Position numbers and translations under genes: made by a program. A DNA stretch of 64,000 bases from Janthinobacterium sp. LM6 (lineage in GTDB: Bacteria; Pseudomonadota; Gammaproteobacteria; Burkholderiales; Burkholderiaceae_D), in assembly GCF_002002885.1 (NCBI RefSeq), contig NZ_CP019510.1, positions 310,001 to 374,000 of the forward strand, read 5' to 3'. The notes beneath the pieces were generated by a model. It had not been told where the DNA came from, did not search any database, and saw only the letters and a list, made by a program, of their open reading frames with translations. Positions within the stretch are counted from its first letter, which is position 1, and each line of letters begins with the position of its first letter. Shown here one piece after another: positions 8,686-17,449 of the stretch.

Positions 8686-8725
8686 CCCTTATAACATTCA
8701 AGCAATCAATTGAATGTTATAAGGG
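8686..8725. promoter_or_regulatory. Palindromic operator for the ArsR-rhodanese regulator
   Basis: CCCTTATAACATTCAA (8686-8701) and its exact complement TTGAATGTTATAAGGG (8710-8725) form a perfect 16-bp inverted repeat with an 8-bp spacer. The repeat lies between the divergent ArsR-rhodanese and DUF2938 genes. The right arm overlaps the AAGGGAG Shine-Dalgarno sequence (8721-8727) of the DUF2938 gene, so bound repressor would block that gene. Confidence 0.85.
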
Positions 8726-8732
8726 AGACACG

Positions 8733-9221
8733 ATGCAAATACTCTGGCTCGATGCGCTGGCGATCGGCGTGGGCGCGACGGCGGTGATGGATGTGTGGGC
8801 GGTGGCGTTAAAACGCTTCTGGTGCATTCCCTCGCTGAACTTTGCGATGGTAGGGCGCTGGCTCGGCCATCTGCCGCGCGGCACGGTGACCCACGCCAAC
8901 ATCGCCCAGGCGGCGCCCGTGCGCGATGAAGCCATCCTGGGCTGGACGGCTCACTATGCGATCGGCGTGCTGTTTGCGGTCGTGCTGCTGGCGCTGGTGG
9001 GCGAGAAGTGGGTGCAAGGGCCGACGTTCGCGCCGGCCCTGCTGGCGGGCCTGGTGAGCGTGGCCGCGCCGTTTTGCATCTTGCAGCCTGGCATGGGCGC
9101 CGGCCTGGCCGCCAGCAAGACGCCGCATCCGAACGCCGCCCGCCTGCGCAGCCTGATGGCCCACACGGTGTTCGGCATCGGCCTGTACCTGGCGGCGCTG
9201 CTGTGGTCGACCGTGCGCTGA
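8733..9221 (+). CDS. DUF2938 family inner-membrane protein
   Basis: The protein has 162 residues with four hydrophobic segments (about 3-25, 70-92, 98-120 and 138-160). G-V-G-A-T-A-V-M-D-V-W at the start, R-W-L-G-H-L-P-R-G near 42, and Q-P-G-M-G-A-G-L-A-A-S-K-T-P are DUF2938 signatures. The function of the family is unknown. A strong AAGGGAG Shine-Dalgarno sequence precedes ATG 8733. Sharing an operator with an ArsR-rhodanese regulator suggests a role in the same sulfur or redox response; this is inference. Confidence 0.85.
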   Translation: MQILWLDALAIGVGATAVMDVWAVALKRFWCIPSLNFAMVGRWLGHLPRGTVTHANIAQAAPVRDEAILGWTAHYAIGVLFAVVLLALVGEKWVQGPTFAPALLAGLVSVAAPFCILQPGMGAGLAASKTPHPNAARLRSLMAHTVFGIGLYLAALLWSTVR

Positions 9222-9231
9222 CTTCTGCCGG

Positions 9232-11661
9232 CTAGCTCGTCAGCGGCGGCACGGGCGCGGCCACAGGGGCCGGTACCGCGGCCGACATGGCCGGCGTCTC
9301 CGGCTGCGCCGGCACGGTGCTCAACACCATCGTGCTGGGCTTGGCGATCGCGATATGCGCCTCGTCCAGGCGCTTGAGCAGCTCGAACAGCAGGGCGCTG
9401 CGGATGCCCGACGTCAGGCGCGGCGACGAGGCATAGCCGGTGGCGTTGAACAGCAACAAGCCATTGTCGATGCCGTCGAGCTGCACGCTGGGCGCCGGCG
9501 TGTCGAGCACGTCGGGATTGTCGACAAACGCGGACAGGATCAGCGCGCGCGCCGCTTGCGCATCCGTGCCCAGCGGCAACGGCAGCTTGACTTGCACCAG
9601 GCCCAGCGGATTGGCCAGGGTGACGTTGCGCACCGTCTTGGTGATGAATTCCGAGTTCGGCACGATCACCGTCGAGCGGTCGCTCAGCTGAATTTCCGTG
9701 GCGCGCACGTTGATGCGGCGAATGTCGCCCTCCACGCCGCCGAGTGACACCCAGTCGCCCACTTTCACCGGACGTTCGGCCAATAAAATCAGGCCGGAAA
9801 CGAAGTTCTGCACCACCGCCTGCAAGCCAAAACCGATACCCACCGACAAGGCCGACGCCACCCACGCGATGCGTTCCAGGCCGATGCCGGCGGCCGACAG
9901 GGCCAGCGCCACGGCCAGCACGCCGCCGATGTAGCCGAACAGCGTGATGAACGACACTTGCATGCCGGAATCGAGATTCGTGGTCGGCAAATAACTGTTT
10001 TGCAGCCAGCGCTTGAACAGGCCCAGCGCAACAAAACCGGCGAGCAGCACCAGCAGGGCCTGGATCAGCGCGCCAGGGCGGATCGCCACCTCGCCGATGG
10101 CCAGGCCATCCTGCAGCTTGCCGACCCGCTGGAACAGCTCGCCCGGCCCTTCACCGAACGGCGCCAGCAGCAGCATCAGGGCCAGCAGCACGACGATGGC
10201 GCGGCCTATGCCCGACAGCAACACGGCCGCCTGGTCGCGCGCCTTGGGCGTGGCCAGCACGGGGTGGGCGGCGTCCGGCGGCGGCGGCGTGGACGCCAGC
10301 AGCATGCAGATATCGTCGACCAGCACCGTCAGCAGATAGGTGCTGCACAGCACCACGATGACCCAGGCGATTTGCTTGGCGACAAAACTGCCGAACGCCA
10401 CATAGCCGACCAGCAAACTGATGACGCTGGACGCCAGCGCCAGCCACAGCAGCACCGTGACGCAGCGCAGCCACAGCGGCGTGACCAGGGTGGCGGGATC
10501 GGCCTCGCGCAGCTGCCGCCAGCAGCGCTCGGCGCGCATCAAGCCGTAGGCGATGGTCGTGCTCATCACCAGGGCCACGATGCAGTTGACGGCCACGGCC
10601 GTCGACAGGCCCGCATTGATGACGATGGTGACCCGTTCCGTCGCCCACACGAGCACGACGATGAAGGAAAACATCGATGGAAAATTGCGCATGCGGTGCG
10701 CCAGCGCGTCGGGCAGGGGCAGCAAACGCCACGACACGCGCCGTGGCGACAGCAGCGCGTGGCCCAGTCCCGCCGTAAAACCGGCAAAACAGATGATGCC
10801 GATCAAGCTGCTGAGAAAAGTCGAGGTTTTGTCCGACAGGCCGCCGTCCCAGCGCAAGCCCATGGCCAGCAATTCCGCCACCAGTCCCGGCGTGGCCAGC
10901 GCCAGCACCAGCACGGCCAGTGCATGCAGCGAGCGGCGCAAGCGGCCATGCGGCACGCGCGTGGCCGTGACCACCAGCAGGTAGCGCGAGGCCCAGATGC
11001 TGGCGCCGATCACGGCCACGATGCCGGCCAGCAAGCCGCCCCAGGCCGACCACGGCGTGGCGCTGGCCGCGTTCGCCAGCTCCAGCTCCAGCGCCCGCAG
11101 GCGCTGCAAGTTCTGCGGCAATTCCGCATGCAGCTGTTTCCAGAAAGAACCAGCCAAAATCGACGCCGTGCGCTCGCCCAGGCGCGCCTGCAACTGCGCG
11201 CGGCGCACCGTCGACACTTGCTCCGAGGCCTGCGTCGCTTCCACGGCCAGCAAGCGCGCCAGTTTCACCTGCGCATCGAGTGCGCTGCTGGTGCGGTCCA
11301 GCTGGCTGCGCTGCGCCGCCACGTCGGGCGCATCTTTTACCCCCGCCGCCGGCTTGCCCAGCTCGGCGAGCCGCGCCTGCACGCTCGACAATGTCGGCGC
11401 GAGCGCCTCGGCCACCTTGTCCGCTTCGGCGCTGGCCGCCAGCGCATCGGCGCGCATCTGCGACAGGGTCGCGTCATCGAGCTCCGCCTCGCCATCGAGC
11501 GCCTTCTGGATGCCGGTAATTTGCTTGCGCAAGCCGTCGAGGCGCTGGTCGGCCGTGGCGGCGTCATCGACGGGCTGCGACCAGGCGGGCGGCGCGGCCA
11601 GCGAGCACGCCAGCAACAACGCCAGCAGGAAAGGGAAGAAACGGAGACGGAAAGAAGTCAT
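9232..11661 (-). CDS. Large MscS-family mechanosensitive channel with DUF3772 domain
   Basis: The protein has 809 residues. A signal peptide (about 1-28, A-A-P-P-A-W-S-Q) is followed by an A/Q-rich periplasmic coiled region (DUF3772, about 35-190) and about 11 transmembrane segments. The MscS pore helix and beta domain follow (G-I-G-F-G-L-Q-A-V-V-Q-N-F-V-S-G, then A-E-R-P-V-K-V-G-D-W-V) at about 610-700, and the tail is Pro/Ala-rich. The architecture resembles MscK/YbdG-type osmotic safety valves. It is convergent with the DUF2938 gene with a 10-bp gap. Its gating cue cannot be read from sequence. Confidence 0.92.
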   Translation of the reverse strand: MTSFRLRFFPFLLALLLACSLAAPPAWSQPVDDAATADQRLDGLRKQITGIQKALDGEAELDDATLSQMRADALAASAEADKVAEALAPTLSSVQARLAELGKPAAGVKDAPDVAAQRSQLDRTSSALDAQVKLARLLAVEATQASEQVSTVRRAQLQARLGERTASILAGSFWKQLHAELPQNLQRLRALELELANAASATPWSAWGGLLAGIVAVIGASIWASRYLLVVTATRVPHGRLRRSLHALAVLVLALATPGLVAELLAMGLRWDGGLSDKTSTFLSSLIGIICFAGFTAGLGHALLSPRRVSWRLLPLPDALAHRMRNFPSMFSFIVVLVWATERVTIVINAGLSTAVAVNCIVALVMSTTIAYGLMRAERCWRQLREADPATLVTPLWLRCVTVLLWLALASSVISLLVGYVAFGSFVAKQIAWVIVVLCSTYLLTVLVDDICMLLASTPPPPDAAHPVLATPKARDQAAVLLSGIGRAIVVLLALMLLLAPFGEGPGELFQRVGKLQDGLAIGEVAIRPGALIQALLVLLAGFVALGLFKRWLQNSYLPTTNLDSGMQVSFITLFGYIGGVLAVALALSAAGIGLERIAWVASALSVGIGFGLQAVVQNFVSGLILLAERPVKVGDWVSLGGVEGDIRRINVRATEIQLSDRSTVIVPNSEFITKTVRNVTLANPLGLVQVKLPLPLGTDAQAARALILSAFVDNPDVLDTPAPSVQLDGIDNGLLLFNATGYASSPRLTSGIRSALLFELLKRLDEAHIAIAKPSTMVLSTVPAQPETPAMSAAVPAPVAAPVPPLTS

Positions 11662-11929
11662 GCGGACCTATGGCTGAAAAGGAGAAAAACGGCCGGATTG
11701 GCGGTGCCGCCGGTCATGGCGTGCTGCCCGGCGGGTGCCTGCCAATATAGCTGAAAACGCGGGCAAGCCGCAGGATAGGCGGAACTGGCGTGTGCTTCCA
11801 GGCGCGACTAGGCATATTGCCCTATGGAAATATCATTCAAAAAGGTCTAGGATCGTCGTCCGCTTGGCGGCGCGGCACCCATCTGCACGCCGCCGACCTT
11901 TTCACCATTCCCTCCGTATTGAGACAGCC

Positions 11930-13609
11930 ATGAAGTTTTTATCCCACCTGACCATCGGCACACGCCTTGCCACAGGCTTTGGCGCCATCGGCGCCATGCT
12001 GATCATTATCTCTTGCCTGGGCATCGCCATGCTGGGCAAGATCAACCAGGGCACCGGCCATATCGTGCATGACAGCATGCCGAAGATTGCGCTCGCCAAC
12101 AGCGTGTCGGCCAACATCAACGACATCGCCATTGCCCTGCGCAACATGATGCTCAGCGCCGATCCGGCCGACCAGCGCAAGCAGACCGACGCCATCCTGG
12201 CTGCGCGCCAGGCGGCGGCCGGCAATCTCGGCAAGCTCGCGAACATGCTCGATTCCGAGCGCGAACAGGCCTTGCTGGCGAAGATGAACGACGCCAACAC
12301 GCGCTATGCGCAGGGGCAGGAAGCCTTGCTTGAACTGATCAGGAGCGGCACGCCGGACGACAGCAGCGCCTACCTGTACGGCCAGCTGCGCCCCGTATTA
12401 CTTATATATAAACAATTGATTGCCGAACAGATCAGCTTGCAAAACACCCTGGCCACCACGGCGGGCGGCAACGCCAATGCCACCTATGCCAACACGCGCA
12501 CCTTGCTGATCGGCATGTCGCTGGCGGCGCTGGCCATCGCGGCGGCGTTGGCGTACGGCATCACACGCTCGATCACCGGCCCCGTCGCCACGGCGCTGCA
12601 GGTGGCCAACACGGTGGCCGCAGGCGATTTGCGCAGCCGGATCGCCGTGCAGTCGAGCGATGAAATGGGGCAACTGTTGCAGGCACTGAAGCGCATGAAC
12701 GACAACCTGGCGCACACGGTGGGCACGGTGCGCGCCGGCACGGAAACGATCGCCTCTGCCTCGTCCGAAGTGGCGGCAGGCAGCCTGGACCTGTCTGCGC
12801 GCACGGAGCAGCAAGCCAGTTCGCTGGAAGAGACCGCCTCGTCCATGGAAGAGCTGACGTCGACCGTCAAACAGAATGCCGACAATGCGCGCCAGGCGCA
12901 CGTGCTGGCCGACACGGCCTCCGGCGTGGCGCAGCGCGGCGGCGCCGTCATCGCGCAAGTGGTGGCGACCATGCGGCAAATCGACGCCTCGTCGAACAAG
13001 ATTGCCGACATCATCGGCGTCATCGACGGCATCGCCTTCCAGACGAATATTCTGGCCTTGAACGCGGCCGTGGAAGCGGCCCGCGCGGGCGAACAGGGCC
13101 GCGGCTTTGCCGTCGTGGCCACGGAAGTGCGCAGCCTGGCGCACCGCTCGGCCGCCGCGGCCAAGGAAATCAAGACCCTGATCGACGACTCGACCCAAAC
13201 CGTGGCGGCCGGCAGCGAACTCGTGCACCAAGCGGGCGACACCATGAGCGACCTGGTCGACAGCGTGCGCCGCGTGACCGACATCATGGAAGAAATCACC
13301 TCGGCCAGCGCGGAACAGACGGCCGGCATCGAGCAAATCAACCAGGCCATCAGCGAAATGGACAACGTTACCCAGCAAAACGCGGCCCTGGTGGAAGAAT
13401 CGGCGGCCGCGGCGGCGGCCATGCAGGAGCAGGCGGCTACCCTGGCGCAGGTGGTGAGCGCCTTCAAGCTGGAAGCCGGCGCGTCGGCAAGCAAGCCGGC
13501 AATCGCCGCGACAACCGTACCGCGCCAGCAAGCCGTCGCCCTGCGCGTACCGGCCGCCAAAAAAGCTGTACCGGCAGCAACGGCGTCATCCGACTGGGAA
13601 GAGTTCTAA
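11930..13609 (+). CDS. Methyl-accepting chemotaxis protein with periplasmic four-helix sensor
   Basis: The protein has 559 residues with start ATG 11930. TM1 is about 10-32 and a four-helix-bundle ligand domain is about 35-190. TM2 is about 195-215, followed by HAMP about 215-268. The MA signalling domain has the hairpin tip [25 protein letters not shown]. The C-terminal D-W-E-E-F resembles the NWETF pentapeptide that tethers CheR/CheB in Tar/Tsr-type receptors, so this is likely a high-abundance, methylation-competent receptor. A GC-rich hairpin follows the stop. The ligand is unknown. Confidence 0.94.
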   Translation: MKFLSHLTIGTRLATGFGAIGAMLIIISCLGIAMLGKINQGTGHIVHDSMPKIALANSVSANINDIAIALRNMMLSADPADQRKQTDAILAARQAAAGNLGKLANMLDSEREQALLAKMNDANTRYAQGQEALLELIRSGTPDDSSAYLYGQLRPVLLIYKQLIAEQISLQNTLATTAGGNANATYANTRTLLIGMSLAALAIAAALAYGITRSITGPVATALQVANTVAAGDLRSRIAVQSSDEMGQLLQALKRMNDNLAHTVGTVRAGTETIASASSEVAAGSLDLSARTEQQASSLEETASSMEELTSTVKQNADNARQAHVLADTASGVAQRGGAVIAQVVATMRQIDASSNKIADIIGVIDGIAFQTNILALNAAVEAARAGEQGRGFAVVATEVRSLAHRSAAAAKEIKTLIDDSTQTVAAGSELVHQAGDTMSDLVDSVRRVTDIMEEITSASAEQTAGIEQINQAISEMDNVTQQNAALVEESAAAAAAMQEQAATLAQVVSAFKLEAGASASKPAIAATTVPRQQAVALRVPAAKKAVPAATASSDWEEF

Positions 13610-13617
13610 GACAGCAA

Positions 13618-13647
13618 CGCCACAGGTGCCTCTCGGCGCCTGTGGCG
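13618..13647 (+). terminator. Hairpin after the chemoreceptor gene
   Basis: CGCCACAGGTGCC - TCTC - GGCGCCTGTGGCG is a 13-bp stem with one G-T pair and a 4-base loop, starting 9 bp after the mcp stop. No T-run follows, so it may only stabilise or pause the transcript. Confidence 0.55.
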
Positions 13648-13721
13648 TCATGCAGCATAGGCTGCTTCCTGCTATGCGATCTGATCCATGTCAACAAACA
13701 ATCAAGTTTGACACGGCGCGG

Positions 13722-14750
13722 CTAGGCCGAGATTTCTCTCCGGATGATCTCCGCGCCGGCACTGAGCGCTTGCAATTTGCCTCTGGCTACGCGGCGCGAC
13801 AAGGGCGCCATGCCACAGTTGGTGCTTGGATAGAGTTTGTCGGCATCGACAAAGCGCAGCGCCTTGCGCAGGGTGTCGGCCACTTCCTCCGGCGTTTCAA
13901 TGGCATTGCTGGCCACGTCGATGGCGCCGACCATCACTTTTTTGCCGCGTATGAGTTCAATCAAGTCGATGGGAACCCGCGAGTTGTGGCATTCCAGCGA
14001 GATGATGTCGATATTCGATTGCTGCAGCTTGGGGAACGATTCCTCATATTGACGCCATTCGGAGCCCAGCGTATTTTTCCAGTCCGTATTGGCCTTGATG
14101 CCGTAACCATAGCAAATATGCACGGCCGTTTCGCATTTGAGCCCTTCGATTGCCCGCTCCAGGGTGGCGATGCCCCAATCGTTCACTTCATCGAAGAAAA
14201 CATTGAATGCCGGTTCGTCAAACTGGATGATGTCGACGCCGGCCGCCTCCAGTTCCCGCGCTTCCTGATTGAGGATCTTGGCGAATTCCCAGGCCAGCTT
14301 TTCGCGGCTTTTATAATGGCTGTCATACAGCGTATCGATCATCGTCATCGGACCTGGCAGCGCCCATTTGATCGGCTGCGTGGTTTGCTGGCGTAAAAAT
14401 CTGGCGTCGTCCACAAACACCGGCTTCGGGCGGCTCACGGCGCCAACGACGGTCGGCACGCTCGCATCGTAGCGGTCACGAATGCGGACGGTCTCGCGTT
14501 TGTCAAAATCGACGCCGCTCAGATGCTCGATAAACGTGGTGACAAAATGCTGGCGGGTCTGCTCGCCGTCACTGACGATATCGATGCCTGCCTGCTGTTG
14601 TTCCTGCAGCGACAAACGCAAGGCATCCTGTTTGCCCTCAATCAATTCCTCATCCTGTAATTTCCAGGGCGACCACAGCTTTTCAGGCTGCGCCAGCCAG
14701 GAAGGTTTGGGCAAACTGCCGGCAGTTGACGTAGGTAATAATTTTTTCAT
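13722..14750 (-). CDS. mesD: MetE-like core methionine synthase (MesD family)
   Basis: The protein has 342 residues, about half of MetE, and corresponds to the C-terminal catalytic barrel only. The zinc ligands of the MetE superfamily are present as His211, Cys213 (V-H-I-C-Y-G) and Cys312 (S-T-N-C-G-M), with Glu253 as a possible fourth. Published work on core, folate-independent methionine synthases described the MesD family, which acts with the DUF1852 protein MesX in aerobic bacteria; the methyl donor was not known. The DUF1852 gene lies 24 bp upstream and a divergent MetR-type regulator heads the locus, which supports this identity. It methylates homocysteine to methionine. Confidence 0.85.
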   Translation of the reverse strand: MKKLLPTSTAGSLPKPSWLAQPEKLWSPWKLQDEELIEGKQDALRLSLQEQQQAGIDIVSDGEQTRQHFVTTFIEHLSGVDFDKRETVRIRDRYDASVPTVVGAVSRPKPVFVDDARFLRQQTTQPIKWALPGPMTMIDTLYDSHYKSREKLAWEFAKILNQEARELEAAGVDIIQFDEPAFNVFFDEVNDWGIATLERAIEGLKCETAVHICYGYGIKANTDWKNTLGSEWRQYEESFPKLQQSNIDIISLECHNSRVPIDLIELIRGKKVMVGAIDVASNAIETPEEVADTLRKALRFVDADKLYPSTNCGMAPLSRRVARGKLQALSAGAEIIRREISA

Positions 14751-14774
14751 GATGATTGATGTCGTGTATTGTGA

Positions 14775-15755
14775 TTAATCAACGAGCGTGGCGGCAGCCC
14801 ATTGTTCCAGAATATGCTTGTACGGCTTGATGAAATGCTCTTCCGTATATTTGCCCTGCTTGACGGCCAGCTGGCTGCGCTCTTCCCGGTCATAGACAAT
14901 CTGCGTCAGTGAATAATCCTGATTCTTCAGGCTGGGCTGATAGCATTTCCCCGCCGCGGCATTGGCGTTGTAAATCTCGGGCCGATAAATCTTTTGAAAG
15001 GTTTCCATCGTGCTGATGGTGGCGATCAGCTCCAGATTGCTGTAGTCGGCCAGCAGGTCGCCGATAAAATAAAATGCCAGCGGGGCGGCACTGTTTGGCG
15101 GCATGAAATAGCGCACTTGCATGCCCATTTTCTCGAAATAGGCATCCGTCGAGGAGAACTCATTTTGCTGATACTCGACGCCCAAGATGGGGTGCTGATT
15201 TTCCGTGCGCTGATAGGTCTTGCTGCTCGAAGCGCTGAGGCAGATGACCGGCGGCTTGCTGAAACGCTCTTGATAAGCATCGGATCTGACAAAGTGCTTG
15301 AACAGCTTGCCATGAAAATCGCCGAAGTCCTCTGGTGCGCTGAATGTGGCTTGATTATTGTTGTGTTCTGGCAGCAGCACGCTGAAATCGTAATCGCGCA
15401 CGTAAGAGGAGAAGTTATTCCCCGCAATGCCCTCAATGCGTTGTCCGGTTTTTTTATCGATGATATTCGGCTTCAATATCTCGATCAGCGGGATGTTGCC
15501 GCCTTTGACATCGATATTCAACTCGACGGAAATGATTTCGAGTTCGACCGAGTAGCGGTCTGCCTTCGGGTTGTCCCAATGCGCCAGGCTGTTGAAGCGG
15601 CTGTCGATCATTTTCAGGGTGTTGCGCAAGTTCTCCTGGCGGCTCTTTCCCCTGGCCAAATTGGCAAAGTTGGTCGTCAGGCGCGTATTGTCCGATGGAT
15701 GATAGTTTTCATCGAAAACAATGCTCTTGATGCTGAATACAAAGTCGTTGCTCAT
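14775..15755 (-). CDS. mesX: DUF1852 protein, partner of MesD
   Basis: The protein has 326 residues, and ATG 15755 is chosen because S-N-D-F-V-F-S-I-K-S-I-V-F-D-E-N-Y is the normal N-terminus of DUF1852. The full length is collinear with the family. It is cytosolic, with no transmembrane segment or signal peptide. MesX is required for MesD-dependent methionine synthesis in the organisms tested, in an oxygen-dependent manner; its reaction is not known. Codon use here (more AT at third positions) is slightly less GC-rich than the neighbours. It lies between the flavin reductase gene (70-bp gap) and mesD. Confidence 0.88.
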   Translation of the reverse strand: MSNDFVFSIKSIVFDENYHPSDNTRLTTNFANLARGKSRQENLRNTLKMIDSRFNSLAHWDNPKADRYSVELEIISVELNIDVKGGNIPLIEILKPNIIDKKTGQRIEGIAGNNFSSYVRDYDFSVLLPEHNNNQATFSAPEDFGDFHGKLFKHFVRSDAYQERFSKPPVICLSASSSKTYQRTENQHPILGVEYQQNEFSSTDAYFEKMGMQVRYFMPPNSAAPLAFYFIGDLLADYSNLELIATISTMETFQKIYRPEIYNANAAAGKCYQPSLKNQDYSLTQIVYDREERSQLAVKQGKYTEEHFIKPYKHILEQWAAATLVD

Positions 15756-15825
15756 GGTGATCTGCTGTCCTGATTTCTGCGAAAAGGTGAATGGGTTGCT
15801 TGCTTGGCGACTGTGGCCATGCGTC

Positions 15826-16407
15826 TCAGGCTGCGGCCAGCTCTTGCGTCGTGGCAGAGCTCGCATGGCGCGTCAATGCGATCAAGGGCAAGGCCCGTTG
15901 CACCGCCAGCGCGGCCCGCTGGATCAGGGCCTCGTCCTGCACGCGGTAATCGGCGAAATCCTTGTCGGTGGCATACACGCCCAGCGGCAAGGTACGCGCC
16001 TGGAAAAAGCTGAACAGCGGACGCAACTGGTGGTCGATCATCAGGGCATGGCGCTCGCTGCCGCCGGTGGCGGCCAGCAGGACGGGCTTGTCGATCAGGG
16101 CATCCTGATGAATGAAGTCGAAGAAATGCTTGAACAGCCCCGTGTACGAGCCGCGATAGACCGGTGTGGTCACCACCACGATGTCGGCTTGCTCGACGGC
16201 CGCAAGTTCGCGCTCCACCGTCTCGGGCAGCTGCGAGCGCCAGACGGCGCCGGCCAGCTGCGGCGCCAGCTGGCCCAGTTCGACCAGGCGTTGCTCGCAC
16301 AGCACTTCGTCCGCGATCAGGTCCATCAGGTGCTCGGCCAGGGCTGCCGCCTTGGACGGGCGTTGCAGGCCGCCGGAGACGGCGACTAAACGCAGTGGAC
16401 GTGTCAT
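15826..16407 (-). CDS. msuE: NAD(P)H-dependent FMN reductase (MsuE type)
   Basis: The protein has 193 residues with a flavodoxin-like fold. The N-terminal L-V-A-V-S-G-G-L-Q-R-P-S-K binds FMN phosphate, and V-T-T-P-V-Y-R-G-S-Y-T-G-L-F-K-H-F-F-D-F near 75 is the MsuE signature. It supplies reduced flavin to a partner oxygenase. As first gene of the operon with mesX and mesD, it suggests that the oxygen-dependent step uses FMNH2. The start is uncertain: ATG 16407 and ATG 16419 are both in frame and neither has a clear Shine-Dalgarno sequence. The symbol is by family only; no sulfonate genes are nearby. Confidence 0.82.
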   Translation of the reverse strand: MTRPLRLVAVSGGLQRPSKAAALAEHLMDLIADEVLCEQRLVELGQLAPQLAGAVWRSQLPETVERELAAVEQADIVVVTTPVYRGSYTGLFKHFFDFIHQDALIDKPVLLAATGGSERHALMIDHQLRPLFSFFQARTLPLGVYATDKDFADYRVQDEALIQRAALAVQRALPLIALTRHASSATTQELAAA

Positions 16408-16518
16408 GTTTGCTTTCATAGGGAGTGATGCGCGAAGGCCTGGTAAATGCCGGCAACAGGGAAGTGGATGATAGCGGGAGGAATCGATGAAGTATAATGG
16501 TCTTATTTCATACATCCA

Positions 16519-16531
16519 TGAACATGGCTCA
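16519..16531. promoter_or_regulatory. Candidate MetR binding site
   Basis: TGAACATGGCTCA matches the enterobacterial MetR consensus TGAANNTNNTTCA at 8 of 9 fixed positions. It lies 5 bp before the metR start codon, where binding would repress metR. An extended -10-like GTATAATGG (TATAAT at 16493-16498) lies 21 bp upstream of the box. Binding is inferred. Confidence 0.45.
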
Positions 16532-16536
16532 TCTCA

Positions 16537-17436
16537 ATGCTTGAACGCATCCACCTCAGCATCGTCCAGCAGGTCGAGAAACAAGGCTCGCTGACGGCCG
16601 CCGCAGGCGTGCTGCACCTGACCCAGTCGGCCCTGAGCCACAGCATGAAGAAGCTGGAACAGCAGCTGGGCACCGACGTCTGGCTGCGCGAAGGGAGAAA
16701 TTTGCGCCTGACGCAGGCCGGCCAGTACCTGCTGGCGGTGGCGAACCGGGTGCTGCCGCAGCTGGACCTGGCCGAAGAGCGCCTGGGCCAGTTCGCGCAG
16801 GGCGAGCGCGGCGCGCTGCGCATCGGCATGGAATGCCACCCTTGCTACCAGTGGCTGCTCAAGATCGTGTCCCCGTATCTGGCCGCATGGCCCGACGTGG
16901 ATGTGGACGTCAAGCAGAAGTTCCAGTTTGGCGGCATCGGCGCGCTGTTCGGCTACGAGATCGACCTGCTGGTCACGCCCGACCCCCTATACAAGCCGGG
17001 GCTGACCTTCGAACCCGTGTTCGACTACGAGCAGGTGCTCGTCGTGGCCAAGGGCCATGCACTGGCTGCGGCGGCGTATGTGCAGCCGCAGCAACTGACC
17101 CGGGAAGTGCTCATCAGCTACCCCGTGGACATCGAACGCCTGGATATTTACAATCAATTCCTCTTGCCGGCCGGTGTCACGCCCAAGCGCCACAAAGCCA
17201 TCGAAACGACCGACATCATGCTGCAGATGGTGGCCAGCGGCCGCGGCGTGGCCGCACTGCCGCGCTGGCTGGTCGAGGAATATGCGGCCAAGATGGACGT
17301 GGTGCCGGTGCGCCTGGGCGCGCGCGGCATCGCCAAGCAGATTTTCCTGGGGGCACGCGAAACGGACACCGCCATCGACTACGTGCGCGCCTTCATCGCA
17401 CTGGCGCGCCAGCCTGCCAGCGCCAGTGCGCAGTGA
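16537..17436 (+). CDS. metR: MetR-type LysR regulator
   Basis: The protein has 299 residues. The N-terminal helix-turn-helix has H-L-T-Q-S-A-L-S-H-S-M-K-K-L-E-Q. The effector domain has R-I-G-M-E-C-H-P-C-Y-Q-W-L, directly comparable to I-A-I-E-C-H-S-C-I-Q-W-L of E. coli MetR. E-T-L-L-I-Y-P-V-like E-V-L-I-S-Y-P-V-D-I-E-R-L-D and A-G-V-T-P also match. MetR senses homocysteine and activates methionine synthase genes. Its position, divergent from msuE-mesX-mesD, fits control of that operon. Confidence 0.9.
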   Translation: MLERIHLSIVQQVEKQGSLTAAAGVLHLTQSALSHSMKKLEQQLGTDVWLREGRNLRLTQAGQYLLAVANRVLPQLDLAEERLGQFAQGERGALRIGMECHPCYQWLLKIVSPYLAAWPDVDVDVKQKFQFGGIGALFGYEIDLLVTPDPLYKPGLTFEPVFDYEQVLVVAKGHALAAAAYVQPQQLTREVLISYPVDIERLDIYNQFLLPAGVTPKRHKAIETTDIMLQMVASGRGVAALPRWLVEEYAAKMDVVPVRLGARGIAKQIFLGARETDTAIDYVRAFIALARQPASASAQ

Positions 17437-17449
17437 CCGCCGCGACGCC

